Notes under the pieces: model-generated
Databases searched by the model: none
What the model was told of the DNA's origin: nothing
The model's input: only the letters and a program-made list of their open reading frames with translations
Position numbers and translations under genes: made by a program
In this document: positions 8,140 to 18,269 of the stretch, piece by piece
How positions within the stretch are numbered: the first letter of the stretch is position 1
Layout: every line of letters starts with the position of its first letter
From: Bacteroidales bacterium
Lineage (GTDB): Bacteria; Bacteroidota; Bacteroidia; Bacteroidales; WCHB1-69
Assembly (NCBI GenBank): GCA_017615595.1
Contig: JAFZZT010000038.1
Span: forward strand, 1-52,551
Reading direction: 5' to 3'
Length of the DNA: 52,551 bases

Positions 8140-10269
8140 ATGGCTACAAACAGCAACAACAATACGAATCGGCCTCAATCACCGTTCGATGGATTGAAGA
8201 ATCGAAACTCCAATAAAAAGCCGAGATTTTCCTTCTTATACATCTATCTGCTTATAGGTCTTCTCCTAGTTGTTTACTATCTCATGACTGTGGGCACCAC
8301 AAGTCCCAGAGATGTCACGGACATGGAGTTCAACCAGATGGTGAAAAACCGCGAGATCGACCATGTGGATTATATCCGCAAAGATGACCGCGTCAACATC
8401 TTCCTGAAACAAGACGCGCTGAAGAGCAATCCCGCTTACGAGAAGGTGAAAGAGAACACCACGGGTCCTCAGTATTACATGACCGTGACCGACCTGCAGG
8501 TTTTCAACGAAAATCTGGAAAAAGTCAAAGAAAAAGCTATACAAAGCCGTTTGGCAGAGGACAGCACGTTATCCGCCAACGACATCTCCGGCGAATACGA
8601 CTTCCCGACCAAGCAGGACAACACGAAGAGCTGGGGTTGGGAGCTCATCATCTGGGTGCTGCCTACCTTAATGATCTGTGTGCTCATTATCTGGTCCATG
8701 CGCTCCATGCGCGGCGGCATGGGCGGTGGTGGCAACATCTTCAACATCGGCAAGTCGCGCGCCCAGGAGTTCGACGAGAAGTCGGGCCAGCTGGTCACCT
8801 TCAAGGACGTGGCCGGACTGGAGGGCGCCAAGTTCGAAATTGAGGAGGTGGTCGATTTTCTGAAGAACCCGAAGAAATACACCGTCCTCGGCGGCAAGAT
8901 TCCCAAGGGCGTGTTGCTGGTAGGCCCTCCGGGCACAGGCAAAACCCTGCTGGCCAAGGCCGTGGCAGGCGAGGCAAAAGTCCCGTTCTTCTCATTGTCC
9001 GGTTCCGACTTTGTGGAGATGTTCGTGGGTGTGGGTGCGTCCCGCGTGCGCGACCTCTTCAAGACGGCCAAGGAGAAAGCCCCGTGCATCATTTTCATCG
9101 ACGAGATTGACGCCATCGGCCGCGCCCGCGGCAAGAACGCCCTCTCCAACGTGAACGACGAGCGCGAGAGCACGCTCAACCAACTGCTCATCGAGATGGA
9201 CGGCTTCTCCACCAATGCCGGTGTCATCATCATGGCCGCCACCAACCGTGCCGACATCCTGGACCGTGCCTTGTTGCGCGCGGGACGTTTCGACCGCCAG
9301 ATTCAGGTGGAACTGCCCAACCTGAGCGAGCGGCGCGGCATCTTCGGCGTGCATGTCCGCAACATCAAAATCGGCCCCGATGTGGATCTGGACTTCTTCG
9401 CCAAGCAGACGCCCGGTTTCAGCGGTGCCGACATCGCCAATGTGTGCAACGAGGCGGCGTTGATCGCTGCCCGTAACAATAAAGAGTTTGTGGAGAAGGA
9501 GGACTTCCTTGCTGCCGTTGACCGTATCATTGGCGGCCTCGAGCGCCGGAGCAGCGTCTTCACCCCTGAGGAAAAACGCGCCGTGGCCTATCACGAGGCT
9601 GGCCACGCGACTGTCAGCTGGCTGCTGCAACACGCCTCCCCGCTGGTCAAGGTCACCATCGTGCCCCGTGGCAAAGCCTTAGGCGCGGCCTGGTACCTGC
9701 CTGAGGAGCGACAGCTGACCAACTACGACCAATTGGTCGATGAGATGACAGCACTGCTCGGCGGACGTGCCTCGGAAGACGTCGTTTTCGGCCAGGTTTC
9801 CACTGGAGCCCTCAACGACCTCGAAAGAACCTCCAAGATGGCCTATGCCATGGTGGTCTATTATGGCCTTGACAAGAAGATCGGCAATGTGAGCTATTAC
9901 GACTCGACAGGCCAGCAGGAGTTCGCTTTTGGTAAGCCCTATAGCGAGAAGACGGCGCAAGAGATCGACCAGCAGGTGCATGATCTGGTGGAGTCTTGCT
10001 ACCAACGCGCCAAATCCATTCTCGAACAACACAAGTCCGAACTGGAACAGCTGGCACAACAGCTGCTGGATCGCGAGGTCATCTTCGCCGAGGACGTGGA
10101 ACGCATTCTCGGCCCAAGACCTTTTGCCAAAAAAGAAGAGGAAACTGCCACTACAGTAGCCTCGGAACCATCCACCGAACAGGCTCAGGATGCTACCTCC
10201 GAACCCGCTCCCGACCAGCCTCTTGATACGCAAAACGATTTATCAGAACAGCAAAGCACTTCCGAATAA
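8140..10269 (+). CDS. ftsH: ATP-dependent zinc metalloprotease FtsH
   Basis: 709 residues. This membrane-anchored AAA+ protease degrades misfolded membrane proteins and selected regulators. Two helices at about 30-48 and 168-186 flank a periplasmic domain. The AAA module has Walker A GPPGTGKT (262-269), Walker B '[11 protein letters not shown]' and the second region of homology '[20 protein letters not shown]'. The zinc site is HEAGH (485-489), with a further acidic ligand expected in the '[11 protein letters not shown]' block. The C-terminal 50 residues are rich in Glu, Gln, Ser and Thr and probably disordered. The gene is followed after 2 bases by the LUD-domain gene. Confidence 0.97.
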   Translation: MATNSNNNTNRPQSPFDGLKNRNSNKKPRFSFLYIYLLIGLLLVVYYLMTVGTTSPRDVTDMEFNQMVKNREIDHVDYIRKDDRVNIFLKQDALKSNPAYEKVKENTTGPQYYMTVTDLQVFNENLEKVKEKAIQSRLAEDSTLSANDISGEYDFPTKQDNTKSWGWELIIWVLPTLMICVLIIWSMRSMRGGMGGGGNIFNIGKSRAQEFDEKSGQLVTFKDVAGLEGAKFEIEEVVDFLKNPKKYTVLGGKIPKGVLLVGPPGTGKTLLAKAVAGEAKVPFFSLSGSDFVEMFVGVGASRVRDLFKTAKEKAPCIIFIDEIDAIGRARGKNALSNVNDERESTLNQLLIEMDGFSTNAGVIIMAATNRADILDRALLRAGRFDRQIQVELPNLSERRGIFGVHVRNIKIGPDVDLDFFAKQTPGFSGADIANVCNEAALIAARNNKEFVEKEDFLAAVDRIIGGLERRSSVFTPEEKRAVAYHEAGHATVSWLLQHASPLVKVTIVPRGKALGAAWYLPEERQLTNYDQLVDEMTALLGGRASEDVVFGQVSTGALNDLERTSKMAYAMVVYYGLDKKIGNVSYYDSTGQQEFAFGKPYSEKTAQEIDQQVHDLVESCYQRAKSILEQHKSELEQLAQQLLDREVIFAEDVERILGPRPFAKKEEETATTVASEPSTEQAQDATSEPAPDQPLDTQNDLSEQQSTSE

Positions 10270-10271
10270 CA

Positions 10272-10919
10272 ATGGATTCAGACAGACTACAAACAGAGAA
10301 ACCCAAGGATGTCATCCGCAAGAGAATGCGTGACGTCAACCATATCAAATCCCTCCAAAACGAACAGGATTTGGAGAAGTATGCTTTCTTTTCCAAGTTC
10401 CAGCAACCTATCGTGGACGAATTCGTCCAGCATTTCCGCGCTGGCGGAGGCAAATTCTTCCCCTTCCCTAAGGAGGTGATCTACAATAGCCTTGCCCAGT
10501 TTTTGGAGAAGCAGAAGTATAACTCTTTGGTGGCTTTGACCCCTAACATCCATGCTTTTCTTCAAAAACGGGGAATCCCATTCTCCAATGTGGTCCCTTT
10601 CGGCGAGCCCGCTGACGCCGCGATTGTCTTTTCCGATATGCTGGTGGCCTGCTCTGGCAGTGTCGGCTTCTCACCCCGGACAATCTTATACCCCTCAATC
10701 CGCAATATCGCCAAGGACATTATTGTGATGACCCGCTCCAGATGTGTCTTTCCGACTCACGCGGATGCCATGGCATACGTTCTCTCCCGCGGCGATGATC
10801 CCGACAGCGCCATCGTGGAGTTCGTGACCCCCAAGAATGTTACGGGCGAGGAAGGCAATCCGGTCTATACCCCACAGGAACCGCGTATGTTCGTATTCTT
10901 GGTGCAGGATGATATGTAG
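10272..10919 (+). CDS. LUD domain protein (LutC/YkgG-like)
   Basis: 215 residues, soluble. The C-terminal half carries the LUD fold pattern: 'ADAAIVFSDMLVACSGSVGF' followed by 'NIAKDIIVMT', as in LutC of the L-lactate utilisation complex. LutA and LutB are absent nearby, so a role in lactate oxidation is not supported here. In Bacteroidota a LUD gene commonly sits between ftsH and cdsA, which is the arrangement seen here. It starts 2 bases after ftsH and ends 11 bases before cdsA. Function is unknown; the family call is good. Confidence 0.8.
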   Translation: MDSDRLQTEKPKDVIRKRMRDVNHIKSLQNEQDLEKYAFFSKFQQPIVDEFVQHFRAGGGKFFPFPKEVIYNSLAQFLEKQKYNSLVALTPNIHAFLQKRGIPFSNVVPFGEPADAAIVFSDMLVACSGSVGFSPRTILYPSIRNIAKDIIVMTRSRCVFPTHADAMAYVLSRGDDPDSAIVEFVTPKNVTGEEGNPVYTPQEPRMFVFLVQDDM

Positions 10920-10930
10920 TTTCAGGGGAG

Positions 10931-11788
10931 ATGCGTGACGGGAAGATTAAAAAATTAGCAGTCAGGACGATATCCGGTGCTGTCTATGTGGCATTGATGG
11001 TGTCTGCCACCTTCTGCCCATATCTGATGGTCCCGCTGATGCTGTTCATCACCATCGTGGCTCTCATCGAGTTTTACAGAATGGCCGGGAACCCCGTTGA
11101 CAAACTCTCCCGCAACATCCTGATTGCGGTCGCTGTCGTGGTCTATGCCCTGACATGCTGGCAACCCTCTTTTGTCAAAGCGCAACCTTTGGGTCAACCC
11201 TTCCTGATGGAGTTGCTGCTGGCGACGTTTGTGGTTCTTTCCGTGGTGGAGATCTTTAGACACGGGGAGAAAAGTGCTCTGAACGCTATCGGAACCGACC
11301 TCTTCGCCATGGTTTGGATTATAATTCCTCTTTACGCAATCAAATACACCTGCTATTACCATTCACTTTCCAAAGTCATTCTGCTAATGTTTATCTTGAT
11401 TTGGCTGAATGATACGTTTGCCTACCTCGGAGGATCCCTCTTCGGCAGACATAAGATGATCGAGAGAATTTCTCCCAACAAGACCTGGGAGGGAACCATT
11501 ACCGGCGTGCTTCTGACTATGGTCGCCTCGCTGTTGTTAGGCCTCTTGGTGATGAACAAATGGGATGATTCTTTCACTACCCAATGGTATGTCTGGCTCT
11601 TTTTCGGATTGATGGTCTCTGTCTTTGCCACCATGGGAGATCTGCTGGAGTCGTTGCTGAAACGCCAAGCGGGTGTGAAAGACTCCGGGAAGATCATGCC
11701 CGGACATGGGGGCATCCTCGACAGGATGGATTCTATTCTGCTTACGACCTATCCGGTGTTGTTTATTTGTGGACTTCTGTTGCGGTAG
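10931..11788 (+). CDS. cdsA: Phosphatidate cytidylyltransferase
   Basis: 285 residues. CdsA makes CDP-diacylglycerol from phosphatidic acid and CTP, the branch point of phospholipid synthesis, in the inner membrane. About eight hydrophobic helices are visible. The family signature is present near the C-terminus: 'SLLKRQAGVKDSGKIMPGHG' followed directly by 'GILDRMDS'. An earlier conserved block, 'ISPNKTWEGTITGV', is also present. The last 26 bases overlap the 3' end of xseA on the other strand, so the two genes converge with no spacer. Confidence 0.95.
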   Translation: MRDGKIKKLAVRTISGAVYVALMVSATFCPYLMVPLMLFITIVALIEFYRMAGNPVDKLSRNILIAVAVVVYALTCWQPSFVKAQPLGQPFLMELLLATFVVLSVVEIFRHGEKSALNAIGTDLFAMVWIIIPLYAIKYTCYYHSLSKVILLMFILIWLNDTFAYLGGSLFGRHKMIERISPNKTWEGTITGVLLTMVASLLLGLLVMNKWDDSFTTQWYVWLFFGLMVSVFATMGDLLESLLKRQAGVKDSGKIMPGHGGILDRMDSILLTTYPVLFICGLLLR

Positions 11789-13175
11789 ATAGCACCACGC
11801 TCTTTGCCTCTCCCTTATAGAATTTGGTAACCAACTGTTCGCCTTCCGCGAGTGCCTCTGCGTTGGTGACGGCCTTGCCATCCTTCATGGTGATGCTGAA
11901 ACCGCGTTTTAAGATGTTGTCGGGGTGGAGTAGGGAAACCTTCTCCTCTGTGTTGGCCAGACGCTGTTTGGCCTCTTGCACCATCCGTCCGCTGAGCAGG
12001 ACCACCTTGGAAGAAAGTTCGGAGAGGCTCTCTCGCTGCTGCTTGATGTGCTGGGGGCTCGTTCTGCTAATGCTCTTGGCAAAGTTCTGCAACAGGTTGT
12101 GCTGCTCGATGGTGAACCGCTGGACATGCAGGGATAGGTTCTGGGTGATGGTCATCAGGGTGTTGCGCGGTTTCTGCAGCAAGGCTGAGGCTGCTTGCTT
12201 GAATCTGTTCTCTACCCGTGTCTGCTCCAGCTTCTGGTCGGCAATGCGTTTGTTCGCGATGTCTGCAATTCGTCTGCGGCACGTCTCTACGGTCTCGTCA
12301 AAATCCTGAAAGGACTGGAGGAGCATGTAGGCGACCTCTGTCGGGGTGATCTTGTGGGTGTGCGCCACCATGTCCACGACTGTCAGGTTGGTGGAGTGGC
12401 CGATGCCCGTCAGCACGGGCAGGGGAAAGGTGGCCACGCTCCGCGCCATCTGGTAGTCGTCGTAGCAGCTCAGGCCCACGTCTCCGCCACCGCCACGGAC
12501 GATGACCACACAGTCGAAATCCTCTTTCCGATTTTCAATGGCCGACAGCTGCGATGTGATGCCGGTGATGGCCTTTTCTCCTTGAAGAATGGAAGGGAAC
12601 AGGGTGGTCTCAAAGCGATACCCGTCTTTGTTCTCCGCTAGGGTGGTGATGAAGTCGCTGTATCCTTTGCTCGTCTCCACGGAGATGATGGCGATGCGCT
12701 TGGGCAGGAGCGGGAGCTGCAACTGGCGGTTGCGCTCGAAGACGCCCTCTTTCTTCAGCTTCTCGATACACTCTGCCCGATTTTTCATCAGCTCGCCGAG
12801 CGTGAAGGAGGGCTCGATGTCTTGGATGTGCAGGGCAAGACCGTGCTTCGGACTGTATTCTATCTTGGCCAGACAAAGGATGTTGATGTTCTCGTGCAGC
12901 GGCTCGCCGGTGATGCGCTTGAACCGTGCGTTGATTTGCTGGTACTGAGACGACCAGATGACCCCTCGTATCTCGGCTTTGACTTTGTCCCCCTCTTTCT
13001 CGATAAGCTCTGGGTAGCAGTGGCCTGAGTGCGGGTAATAGTTCAGCTTCAAGATCTCTGCCTTGATGAAGTATGGCTGCGGGTAGGTCCGCTCGATGAC
13101 ATTATGCAGGCTCATCGCAATCTCAGAGAGCGAGTAGATAGGATGTCCGTTGAAAGTCTCGCGTGTGTTTCCCAT
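11763..13175 (-). CDS. xseA: Exodeoxyribonuclease VII large subunit
   Basis: 470 residues. XseA is the catalytic large subunit of exonuclease VII, which degrades single-stranded DNA from both ends. The N-terminal 120 residues form the OB-fold domain. The catalytic region has 'VRGGGGDVGLSCYDD' and 'GIGHSTNLTVVDMVAHTHK' followed by 'ITPTEVA', matching the RGGG and GIGHExD...PTP motifs of the family. A long coiled-coil region of about 130 residues follows. The small subunit gene xseB is not next to it, nor seen in this window. The start is 4 bases after the pyrC stop, and the 3' end overlaps cdsA by 26 bases. Confidence 0.95.
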   Translation of the reverse strand: MGNTRETFNGHPIYSLSEIAMSLHNVIERTYPQPYFIKAEILKLNYYPHSGHCYPELIEKEGDKVKAEIRGVIWSSQYQQINARFKRITGEPLHENINILCLAKIEYSPKHGLALHIQDIEPSFTLGELMKNRAECIEKLKKEGVFERNRQLQLPLLPKRIAIISVETSKGYSDFITTLAENKDGYRFETTLFPSILQGEKAITGITSQLSAIENRKEDFDCVVIVRGGGGDVGLSCYDDYQMARSVATFPLPVLTGIGHSTNLTVVDMVAHTHKITPTEVAYMLLQSFQDFDETVETCRRRIADIANKRIADQKLEQTRVENRFKQAASALLQKPRNTLMTITQNLSLHVQRFTIEQHNLLQNFAKSISRTSPQHIKQQRESLSELSSKVVLLSGRMVQEAKQRLANTEEKVSLLHPDNILKRGFSITMKDGKAVTNAEALAEGEQLVTKFYKGEAKSVVLSTATEVHK

Positions 13176-13179
13176 AGTG

Positions 13180-14358
13180 CTATGCCGAATAGACGATGTT
13201 GCCTGCTCTCATGGTCTGGAGGATGCGTCCATAGACGGTGACTCCGGCAAAGGGGGTGTTCTTTCCTCTGGAGGCAAAATCTGCAGGATCGATGGGGTAG
13301 GCGTGTTGCAGATCGGCCCAGACCAGGTCGGCCTGCATGCCCACTTGGATGCGTCCTTTGTTGAGGCCCATCATGGCAGACGGTTTGGTGGACATCAGGC
13401 GGATGAGTTGCTGTAGGGTTAGGAATCCGCCGCGCACCAGCTTGGTGTAGCAGAGGGCGAAGGCGGTCTCGATGCACGAGATGCCGTTGGCGCCGTTGGC
13501 TTTGTCCTCGGGTGTGTGCGGCGCATGGTCGGTGCTGATGACTTCGGCGGTGCCATCCTGCAAGGCGCGGATGAGCGCCTCAATGTCATCATCGGTGCGG
13601 AAGGGCGGTGCCACCCGATAGTGATGCGCCTGTTCCGCGTTGTAGAAGATGTGGTGGGGACAGACCTCGCAGGAGACCTTCAGGCCTTTGCGCTTGGCAT
13701 TGCGTATGGCCTCGATGGCCTCGCGGGTGCTGACGTGACAGAAGTGAATGCGTCCGCCGGTCTTTTCACAAAGAATCAGGTCCCGGAGCGTCATCATGTT
13801 CTCGGCCATGCGGAGGTCCTGGGGACTGTACCGTGCGTCCTCTTCGTGTGCCATGATAAGGAATCCCTTTTCTTTGCAAATGCGGAAGATCTGCTCCATG
13901 ACATCGTCCCGGTTGACGCCTTTGCCGTCATCGGACACGAAAGGGATGGCTCCGGCGGGGATGTCAAGCAGATGGGAACAGTCCTGTCCCAGCTCCCCGA
14001 TGGTCATGCTCACCGCTTGGTTGCCGTGAATGAGTCCGAGCGCGCGCACCCGTTGCTCCACGTCTCGGGCCTTGTCCAGCGTGTCCACCACGGGCACGGT
14101 GTTGGGCATCATGTTGACGGCCGTATAGCCGCCCCGCACCGCCGCCCGACTGCCGGAGACCACGTCTTCCTTGTAAGTCAGCCCGGGGTCGCGGAAGTGT
14201 ACATGCAGGTCCGTGAACGCCGGCATGACGACCGGTTGGGAAGTGTCGGGAGCTATGTCTAATGGTTCGATGGATTGGATGATGCCCTCGTCAATGGTCA
14301 GGTTTACCACGGCATCCTGTGTGTCGTCGATGATGTGAATGCCCTTCAGCTCTGTCAT
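13180..14358 (-). CDS. pyrC: Dihydroorotase
   Basis: 392 residues. It interconverts N-carbamoyl-aspartate and dihydroorotate, the third step of pyrimidine synthesis. Metal-binding motifs of the amidohydrolase superfamily are visible: 'DLHVHFRDPG' near residue 50, 'FCHVSTREAIEAI' in the middle and 'ISTDHAPHTPEDKA' near residue 285. The order and length fit class I dihydroorotases rather than hydantoinases, and 'NMMPNTVPVVDT' is the usual substrate-binding block. xseA follows after 4 bases. I saw no clear promoter box in the 100 bases upstream. Confidence 0.92.
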   Translation of the reverse strand: MTELKGIHIIDDTQDAVVNLTIDEGIIQSIEPLDIAPDTSQPVVMPAFTDLHVHFRDPGLTYKEDVVSGSRAAVRGGYTAVNMMPNTVPVVDTLDKARDVEQRVRALGLIHGNQAVSMTIGELGQDCSHLLDIPAGAIPFVSDDGKGVNRDDVMEQIFRICKEKGFLIMAHEEDARYSPQDLRMAENMMTLRDLILCEKTGGRIHFCHVSTREAIEAIRNAKRKGLKVSCEVCPHHIFYNAEQAHHYRVAPPFRTDDDIEALIRALQDGTAEVISTDHAPHTPEDKANGANGISCIETAFALCYTKLVRGGFLTLQQLIRLMSTKPSAMMGLNKGRIQVGMQADLVWADLQHAYPIDPADFASRGKNTPFAGVTVYGRILQTMRAGNIVYSA

Positions 14359-14387
14359 TTCTTCTTAGTTATGATGTGTTTTCTAAT

Positions 14388-14435
14388 TTTCGAATGATAA
14401 AACAAAGCATGTACGGCCGTTGGACCGCACATGCT
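14388..14435 (-). terminator. Rho-independent terminator of mscL
   Basis: Hairpin arms AGCATGT (14406-14412) and ACATGCT (14429-14435), extended by a CGG/CCG pair across one mismatch. Read on the minus strand the hairpin is followed by TTTGTTTT. It lies 26 bases after the mscL stop and separates mscL from pyrC. Confidence 0.75.
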
Positions 14436-14461
14436 CTGCATGGGTTGGTTGCTAAAATCTG

Positions 14462-14932
14462 CTATTTGTTCTTCAACAGGTCGCGGATTTCAGTGAGCAG
14501 AACTTCCTCTTTGGTGGGTTCTGGAGCAGGAGCGGGAGCCTCTTCAGCCTCTTTCTTGCGGAGGGCTGCAAGTTTGTTGATACCCTTGACAACAAAGAAG
14601 ATACAGAGGGACACGATGAGGAAGTCGATGGTTACTTGGATAAAGTTACCATAGTTCCAGGTCACAGGATCCATCAGTTTCTCCACGGTTTGAGGAAGAC
14701 CATCTTCGCCGATGACCGTCTCCATCACCTTGCGCTGAGGGAAGGTCAGGCTCAATTTTGTAAAGTCTGTACCACCGAGAAGCCATCCGATGGGCGGCAT
14801 CAAGATGTCATTCACCAAGGAGGTGATGATCTTGCCGAAAGCACCACCGATGATGACACCGATAGCCATGTCCATTACGTTGCCTTTTAAAGCAAACTCT
14901 TTGAATTCTTTGAGTAAACCTGATTTTGCCAT
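14462..14932 (-). CDS. mscL: Large-conductance mechanosensitive channel
   Basis: 156 residues. MscL opens under membrane tension to release solutes during osmotic downshock. The N-terminal helix '[20 protein letters not shown]' and the pore-lining glycine-rich stretch '[19 protein letters not shown]' are canonical. The second transmembrane helix is at about residues 95-115, followed by a cytoplasmic tail with Ala/Pro/Glu-rich linker and a terminal helix. It is a single-gene transcript: there is a promoter box upstream at 14969-14976 and a hairpin terminator downstream. Confidence 0.96.
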   Translation of the reverse strand: MAKSGLLKEFKEFALKGNVMDMAIGVIIGGAFGKIITSLVNDILMPPIGWLLGGTDFTKLSLTFPQRKVMETVIGEDGLPQTVEKLMDPVTWNYGNFIQVTIDFLIVSLCIFFVVKGINKLAALRKKEAEEAPAPAPEPTKEEVLLTEIRDLLKNK

Positions 14933-14968
14933 ACTTATTGTTTTTTAGTGATACAATAAAATTTTTCG

Positions 14969-14976
14969 CAAAAATA
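14969..14976 (-). promoter_or_regulatory. Promoter -7 box of mscL
   Basis: Minus strand reads TATTTTTGC, 36 bases before the mscL start codon, in an A/T-rich stretch. Confidence 0.6.
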
Positions 14977-15026
14977 AAAAAAAATATAATCGTTGGTATG
15001 GCGATTCCATTCTCCGCAAAATTTAT

Positions 15027-15034
15027 TATTTTTG
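15027..15034 (+). promoter_or_regulatory. Promoter -7 box of the small lipoprotein gene
   Basis: Plus strand reads TATTTTTGC, 22 bases before the ATG at 15057. Confidence 0.6.
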
Positions 15035-15056
15035 CCAACTCTAAATATAATAGTGT

Positions 15057-15440
15057 ATGAAACTGAAAAATCTGTTTATTGTATTGCTGGCATTAGTGCT
15101 GTGTGTCTCCTGCAAGGTGGAAGACCAAACGACTCCGGAATATGCTACCAAGGAGTTCCTAAAAGCTTTCAATCTGGGCGATTTTCCCAATATCTATAAA
15201 TATACTCCCGCCAAGGAACATATTATCATTGAGCAACTTGAAAAGCTGATGAATGAGAATAAGGAACAGTACGAGAAGGTGAAGAAGAACAGACTGGAGA
15301 TCTCCAGCGTCACCTGCACGGAACAGACCGACAGCACAGCTGTGTGTCATTGCAAGTACACCCTCAATGGCAAGGTGAAAGAACAAGACATGAACCTCAA
15401 GAAGGAGGATGACCATTGGTGTGTGAAATTGTCTTTATAA
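15057..15440 (+). CDS. Small lipoprotein, DUF4878-like
   Basis: 127 residues. A signal peptide with lipobox 'LCVSC' places the lipidated cysteine at about residue 20. The mature part is about 107 residues of mixed helix and strand, starting 'TPEYATKEFLKAFNLGDF', which resembles the NTF2-like fold of DUF4878 lipoproteins (small lumazine-binding-like domain). These proteins are common and uncharacterised in Bacteroidota. The gene has its own promoter box and stands alone between mscL and tyrS. Family placement is by resemblance only. Confidence 0.7.
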   Translation: MKLKNLFIVLLALVLCVSCKVEDQTTPEYATKEFLKAFNLGDFPNIYKYTPAKEHIIIEQLEKLMNENKEQYEKVKKNRLEISSVTCTEQTDSTAVCHCKYTLNGKVKEQDMNLKKEDDHWCVKLSL

Positions 15441-15482
15441 CCGATTGAAGAGTAATCATCAACAATAAATAATAATGTAAAA

Positions 15483-15503
15483 ACTGATCACTGATCACTA
15501 TTC
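15483..15503. repeat. Heptamer repeat ACTGATC
   Basis: Three degenerate copies of ACTGATC between the lipoprotein gene and tyrS. A related stretch recurs at about 50633-50649, and its reverse complement appears near 22802. Confidence 0.5.
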
Positions 15504-15525
15504 ACAGATCTCTAACAACAAACGT

Positions 15526-16812
15526 ATGGATTTTGTAGAAGAATTGAAATGGCGTGGCATGTTGCACAATATCATGCCCGGAACGCAGGAATTATTGAAC
15601 AAAGAAGTATGCACGGCCTATCTGGGCATTGACCCGACAGCCGACTCTCTCCATATTGGCCACTTGGTCGGTATCATGATGTTGTCGCATTTCCAACGCT
15701 GCGGCCATCGCCCCATCGCTTTGCTGGGCGGTGCCACCGGCATGATCGGCGACCCCTCTGGCAAGTCGCAAGAACGCAACCTCCTGGACGAGGAGACACT
15801 CAAGCACAATCAGGAATGTATCAAGAGACAGCTGAGCAAGTTCCTGGATTTTGAATCGGAAGGTCCTACGGCCGCACAGCTGGTGAACAACTACACCTGG
15901 ATGAGCAAGTTCTCCTTCCTGGAGTTTATCCGCGACATCGGCAAGCACATTACCGTCAACTACATGATGGCCAAGGACTCTGTCAAGAAGCGCTTCAACG
16001 GCGAGGGTGACGGCATGTCGTTCACGGAGTTCTCTTACCAGCTGGTGCAGGGCTACGACTTTCTGTATCTCTTCCAGAACTACGGCTGCAAGTTGCAGCT
16101 GGGTGGCTCCGACCAATGGGGCAACATCACCACCGGCACGGAGATGATTCGCCGCATTGCCAACGGGGAAGCCTACGCGCTGACCTGCCCGCTCATCACG
16201 AAAGCCGATGGCGGCAAGTTCGGCAAGACGGAGAAGGGCAACATCTGGCTGGATCCGGAGCGCACCTCCCCCTATGCCTTCTATCAGTTCTGGCTCAACT
16301 GCTCCGATGACGACAGCAAACGCTATATCCGCATCTTCACCCATTTCACCAAAGAGGAGATTGAGGCGATGGAGAAGGAACATGATGCCGCCCCGCACCT
16401 GCGTATCCTCCAGAAGGCGCTGGCCAAAGACCTGACCATCCGCGTCCACTCCGAGGAGGACTACAACGCAGCGGTGAATGCCTCTGAGATACTTTTCGGT
16501 AAAGGCACTTCCGAGAGCCTCGCCGCCCTGCCGGAGAAACTCTTCCTCTCTGTCTTTGAGGGCGTTCCTCAAGTGGAGGTTCCCAAGACGGTCATAGAGA
16601 ACGGTTGCGGTGTGGTGGATTTCCTGTCGGAACACACCAACATCTTTGCCTCCAAAGGTGAGGCCCGCCGTATGCTCAAGGATAATGGCGTCTCCATCAA
16701 CAAGAACAAAGTCAAGGAAGATCTGATGGTGACCTCCGACTTGGTGATGAACGGCCATTACATCCTGGTGCAGAAAGGCAAGAAGAATTATTACATTGTA
16801 CATATTGCCTAA
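15526..16812 (+). CDS. tyrS: Tyrosine--tRNA ligase
   Basis: 428 residues. It charges tRNA-Tyr. The class I HIGH motif is present exactly as HIGH (residues 43-46 in 'SLHIGHLVG'), and the KMSKS-equivalent is '[11 protein letters not shown]' near residue 230, the KFGKS-type variant seen in bacterial TyrRS. The tRNA/amino-acid recognition block '[11 protein letters not shown]' is present. The C-terminal 65 residues form an S4 RNA-binding domain ('[17 protein letters not shown]'). It is followed after 9 bases by nfeD. Confidence 0.97.
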   Translation: MDFVEELKWRGMLHNIMPGTQELLNKEVCTAYLGIDPTADSLHIGHLVGIMMLSHFQRCGHRPIALLGGATGMIGDPSGKSQERNLLDEETLKHNQECIKRQLSKFLDFESEGPTAAQLVNNYTWMSKFSFLEFIRDIGKHITVNYMMAKDSVKKRFNGEGDGMSFTEFSYQLVQGYDFLYLFQNYGCKLQLGGSDQWGNITTGTEMIRRIANGEAYALTCPLITKADGGKFGKTEKGNIWLDPERTSPYAFYQFWLNCSDDDSKRYIRIFTHFTKEEIEAMEKEHDAAPHLRILQKALAKDLTIRVHSEEDYNAAVNASEILFGKGTSESLAALPEKLFLSVFEGVPQVEVPKTVIENGCGVVDFLSEHTNIFASKGEARRMLKDNGVSINKNKVKEDLMVTSDLVMNGHYILVQKGKKNYYIVHIA

Positions 16813-16821
16813 TTTGCCATT

Positions 16822-17283
16822 ATGAAAATAGGAAGCATCATATTGATTATTGTGGTCGGCCTGCTGCTGATGATCTTGGATTTCCTGGTCATCCCGGGCG
16901 GGGTGGTGGCCATCTTCGGCGTGCTCTGTATGATTGCCGGTATCGTCACGACGTATGTGCTCTATGGCGCCACCGCAGGCACCATCATGATCTTTGCAGT
17001 CGCCATCCTCACGCTGCTCTCTTTTTACTTTATGATGCGAACCAAGACGTGGCGCAAGCTCCAGCTCCACACGCAGATCGACAGCAAGATGAACGAGATC
17101 AGCGACCAGCTGAAACCGGGTGACACGGGCATGGCTTTGTCTCGTCTGGCGCAGAAAGGGACCGGCCTTTTTGGCGACCAGAAGGTGGAGGTGACCTCCG
17201 TGCAGGACTTCGTGGATGCCAATACTCCGATTGAGATTGTCAAGATCGAACAAAATGAGATATTCGTAAAACCTTTAAAATAA
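16822..17283 (+). CDS. NfeD-like membrane protein
   Basis: 153 residues. Three hydrophobic helices at about 4-27, 30-50 and 53-70 are followed by a C-terminal OB-fold-like domain ('[19 protein letters not shown]'), the short NfeD layout without the serine protease domain of long forms. NfeD proteins work with flotillins in membrane microdomains, and the next gene 7 bases downstream is floA, which supports the call. Confidence 0.85.
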   Translation: MKIGSIILIIVVGLLLMILDFLVIPGGVVAIFGVLCMIAGIVTTYVLYGATAGTIMIFAVAILTLLSFYFMMRTKTWRKLQLHTQIDSKMNEISDQLKPGDTGMALSRLAQKGTGLFGDQKVEVTSVQDFVDANTPIEIVKIEQNEIFVKPLK

Positions 17284-17290
17284 TAGCATT

Positions 17291-18265
17291 ATGACCAGTA
17301 CGATTTTAATTGTCATTGCCATTGTCGTCTTAGTCATCCTCTTCTTCTGGATGGTGCCTTTGAGACTGTGGTTCATCGCCATCTTGAATGGTGTCCATAT
17401 TTCCTTGATTCAGCTTATCCTGATGCGTTGGCGTCGCGTCCCGCCAGACAAGATCGTCAACTCCATGATCACGGCTTCCAAGGCGGGTATCCCGTTGGGT
17501 CGTGACCAGTTGGAGGCCCACTATTTGGCCGGTGGTCATATCTCTGCCGTGGTGAATGCGTTGATCTCTGCCGACAAGGCCAACATCCCGTTGGACTTCA
17601 AGGCTGCCACCGCCATCGACCTTGCCGGTCGTAACCTGGTGGAGGCCATCCAGACCTCTGTCAACCCGAAGGTGATCAACACTCCTCCCGTGGCTGCCGT
17701 GGCCAAGGACGGTATCCAGCTGATCGCCAAAGCGCGTGTGACCGTGCGTACCAACATCCGCCAACTCGTGGGTGGCGCTGGCGAAGAGACCATCATCGCC
17801 CGTGTCGGTGAGGGTATCGTGACCGCCATCGGTTCTGCCGAGACTCATAAGATGGTGCTTGAGAACCCCGACTCCATCTCCAAACTGGTGCTTTCCAAAG
17901 GTCTGGACTCCGGCACCGCTTTTGAGATCCTCTCCATCGATATTGCTGACGTGGACGTGGGTAAGAACATCGGCGCTATGCTGCAGATGGATCAGGCTAA
18001 TGCCGACAAGAACATCGCCCAGGCCAAGGCTGAAGAGCGCCGCGCTATGGCTGTCGCCTCCGAACAGGAGATGAAGGCCAAGGCCCAGGAGGCCCGCGCC
18101 AAGGTCATCCTCGCTGAAGCTGAGGTGCCCCTCGCACTGGCAGAAGCATTCCGCACCGGCAACCTCGGTGTCATGGACTACTACCGCCTCGAGAACATCA
18201 AGGCCGATACGCAGATGCGCGACGGCATCAGCAAGATCGGTCAGGATAAAACACCTAAAAAATAA
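17291..18265 (+). CDS. floA: Flotillin-like protein FloA
   Basis: 324 residues. FloA forms membrane microdomain scaffolds. There is one N-terminal membrane segment (about 3-25), then a second hydrophobic stretch, the SPFH/PHB-like domain ('[19 protein letters not shown]'), and an Ala/Glu-rich C-terminal coiled coil with repeated 'AKAEERRAM' and '[12 protein letters not shown]' segments. It pairs with the NfeD-like gene upstream and is followed after 4 bases by the nitroreductase gene. Confidence 0.93.
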   Translation: MTSTILIVIAIVVLVILFFWMVPLRLWFIAILNGVHISLIQLILMRWRRVPPDKIVNSMITASKAGIPLGRDQLEAHYLAGGHISAVVNALISADKANIPLDFKAATAIDLAGRNLVEAIQTSVNPKVINTPPVAAVAKDGIQLIAKARVTVRTNIRQLVGGAGEETIIARVGEGIVTAIGSAETHKMVLENPDSISKLVLSKGLDSGTAFEILSIDIADVDVGKNIGAMLQMDQANADKNIAQAKAEERRAMAVASEQEMKAKAQEARAKVILAEAEVPLALAEAFRTGNLGVMDYYRLENIKADTQMRDGISKIGQDKTPKK

Positions 18266-18269
18266 TCCT

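Noticed and set aside
14936-15038. Earlier start for mscL at 15038
   Set aside because: That frame differs from the MscL frame and crosses the divergent promoter region; MscL starts at 14932 with its conserved helix.
15592-17253. Long open frame on the minus strand opposite tyrS and nfeD (over 550 codons)
   Set aside because: The plus strand encodes clear TyrRS and NfeD motifs. The antisense frame has no recognisable domain and an odd His/Val/Gln-rich composition expected from reading biased codons backwards.
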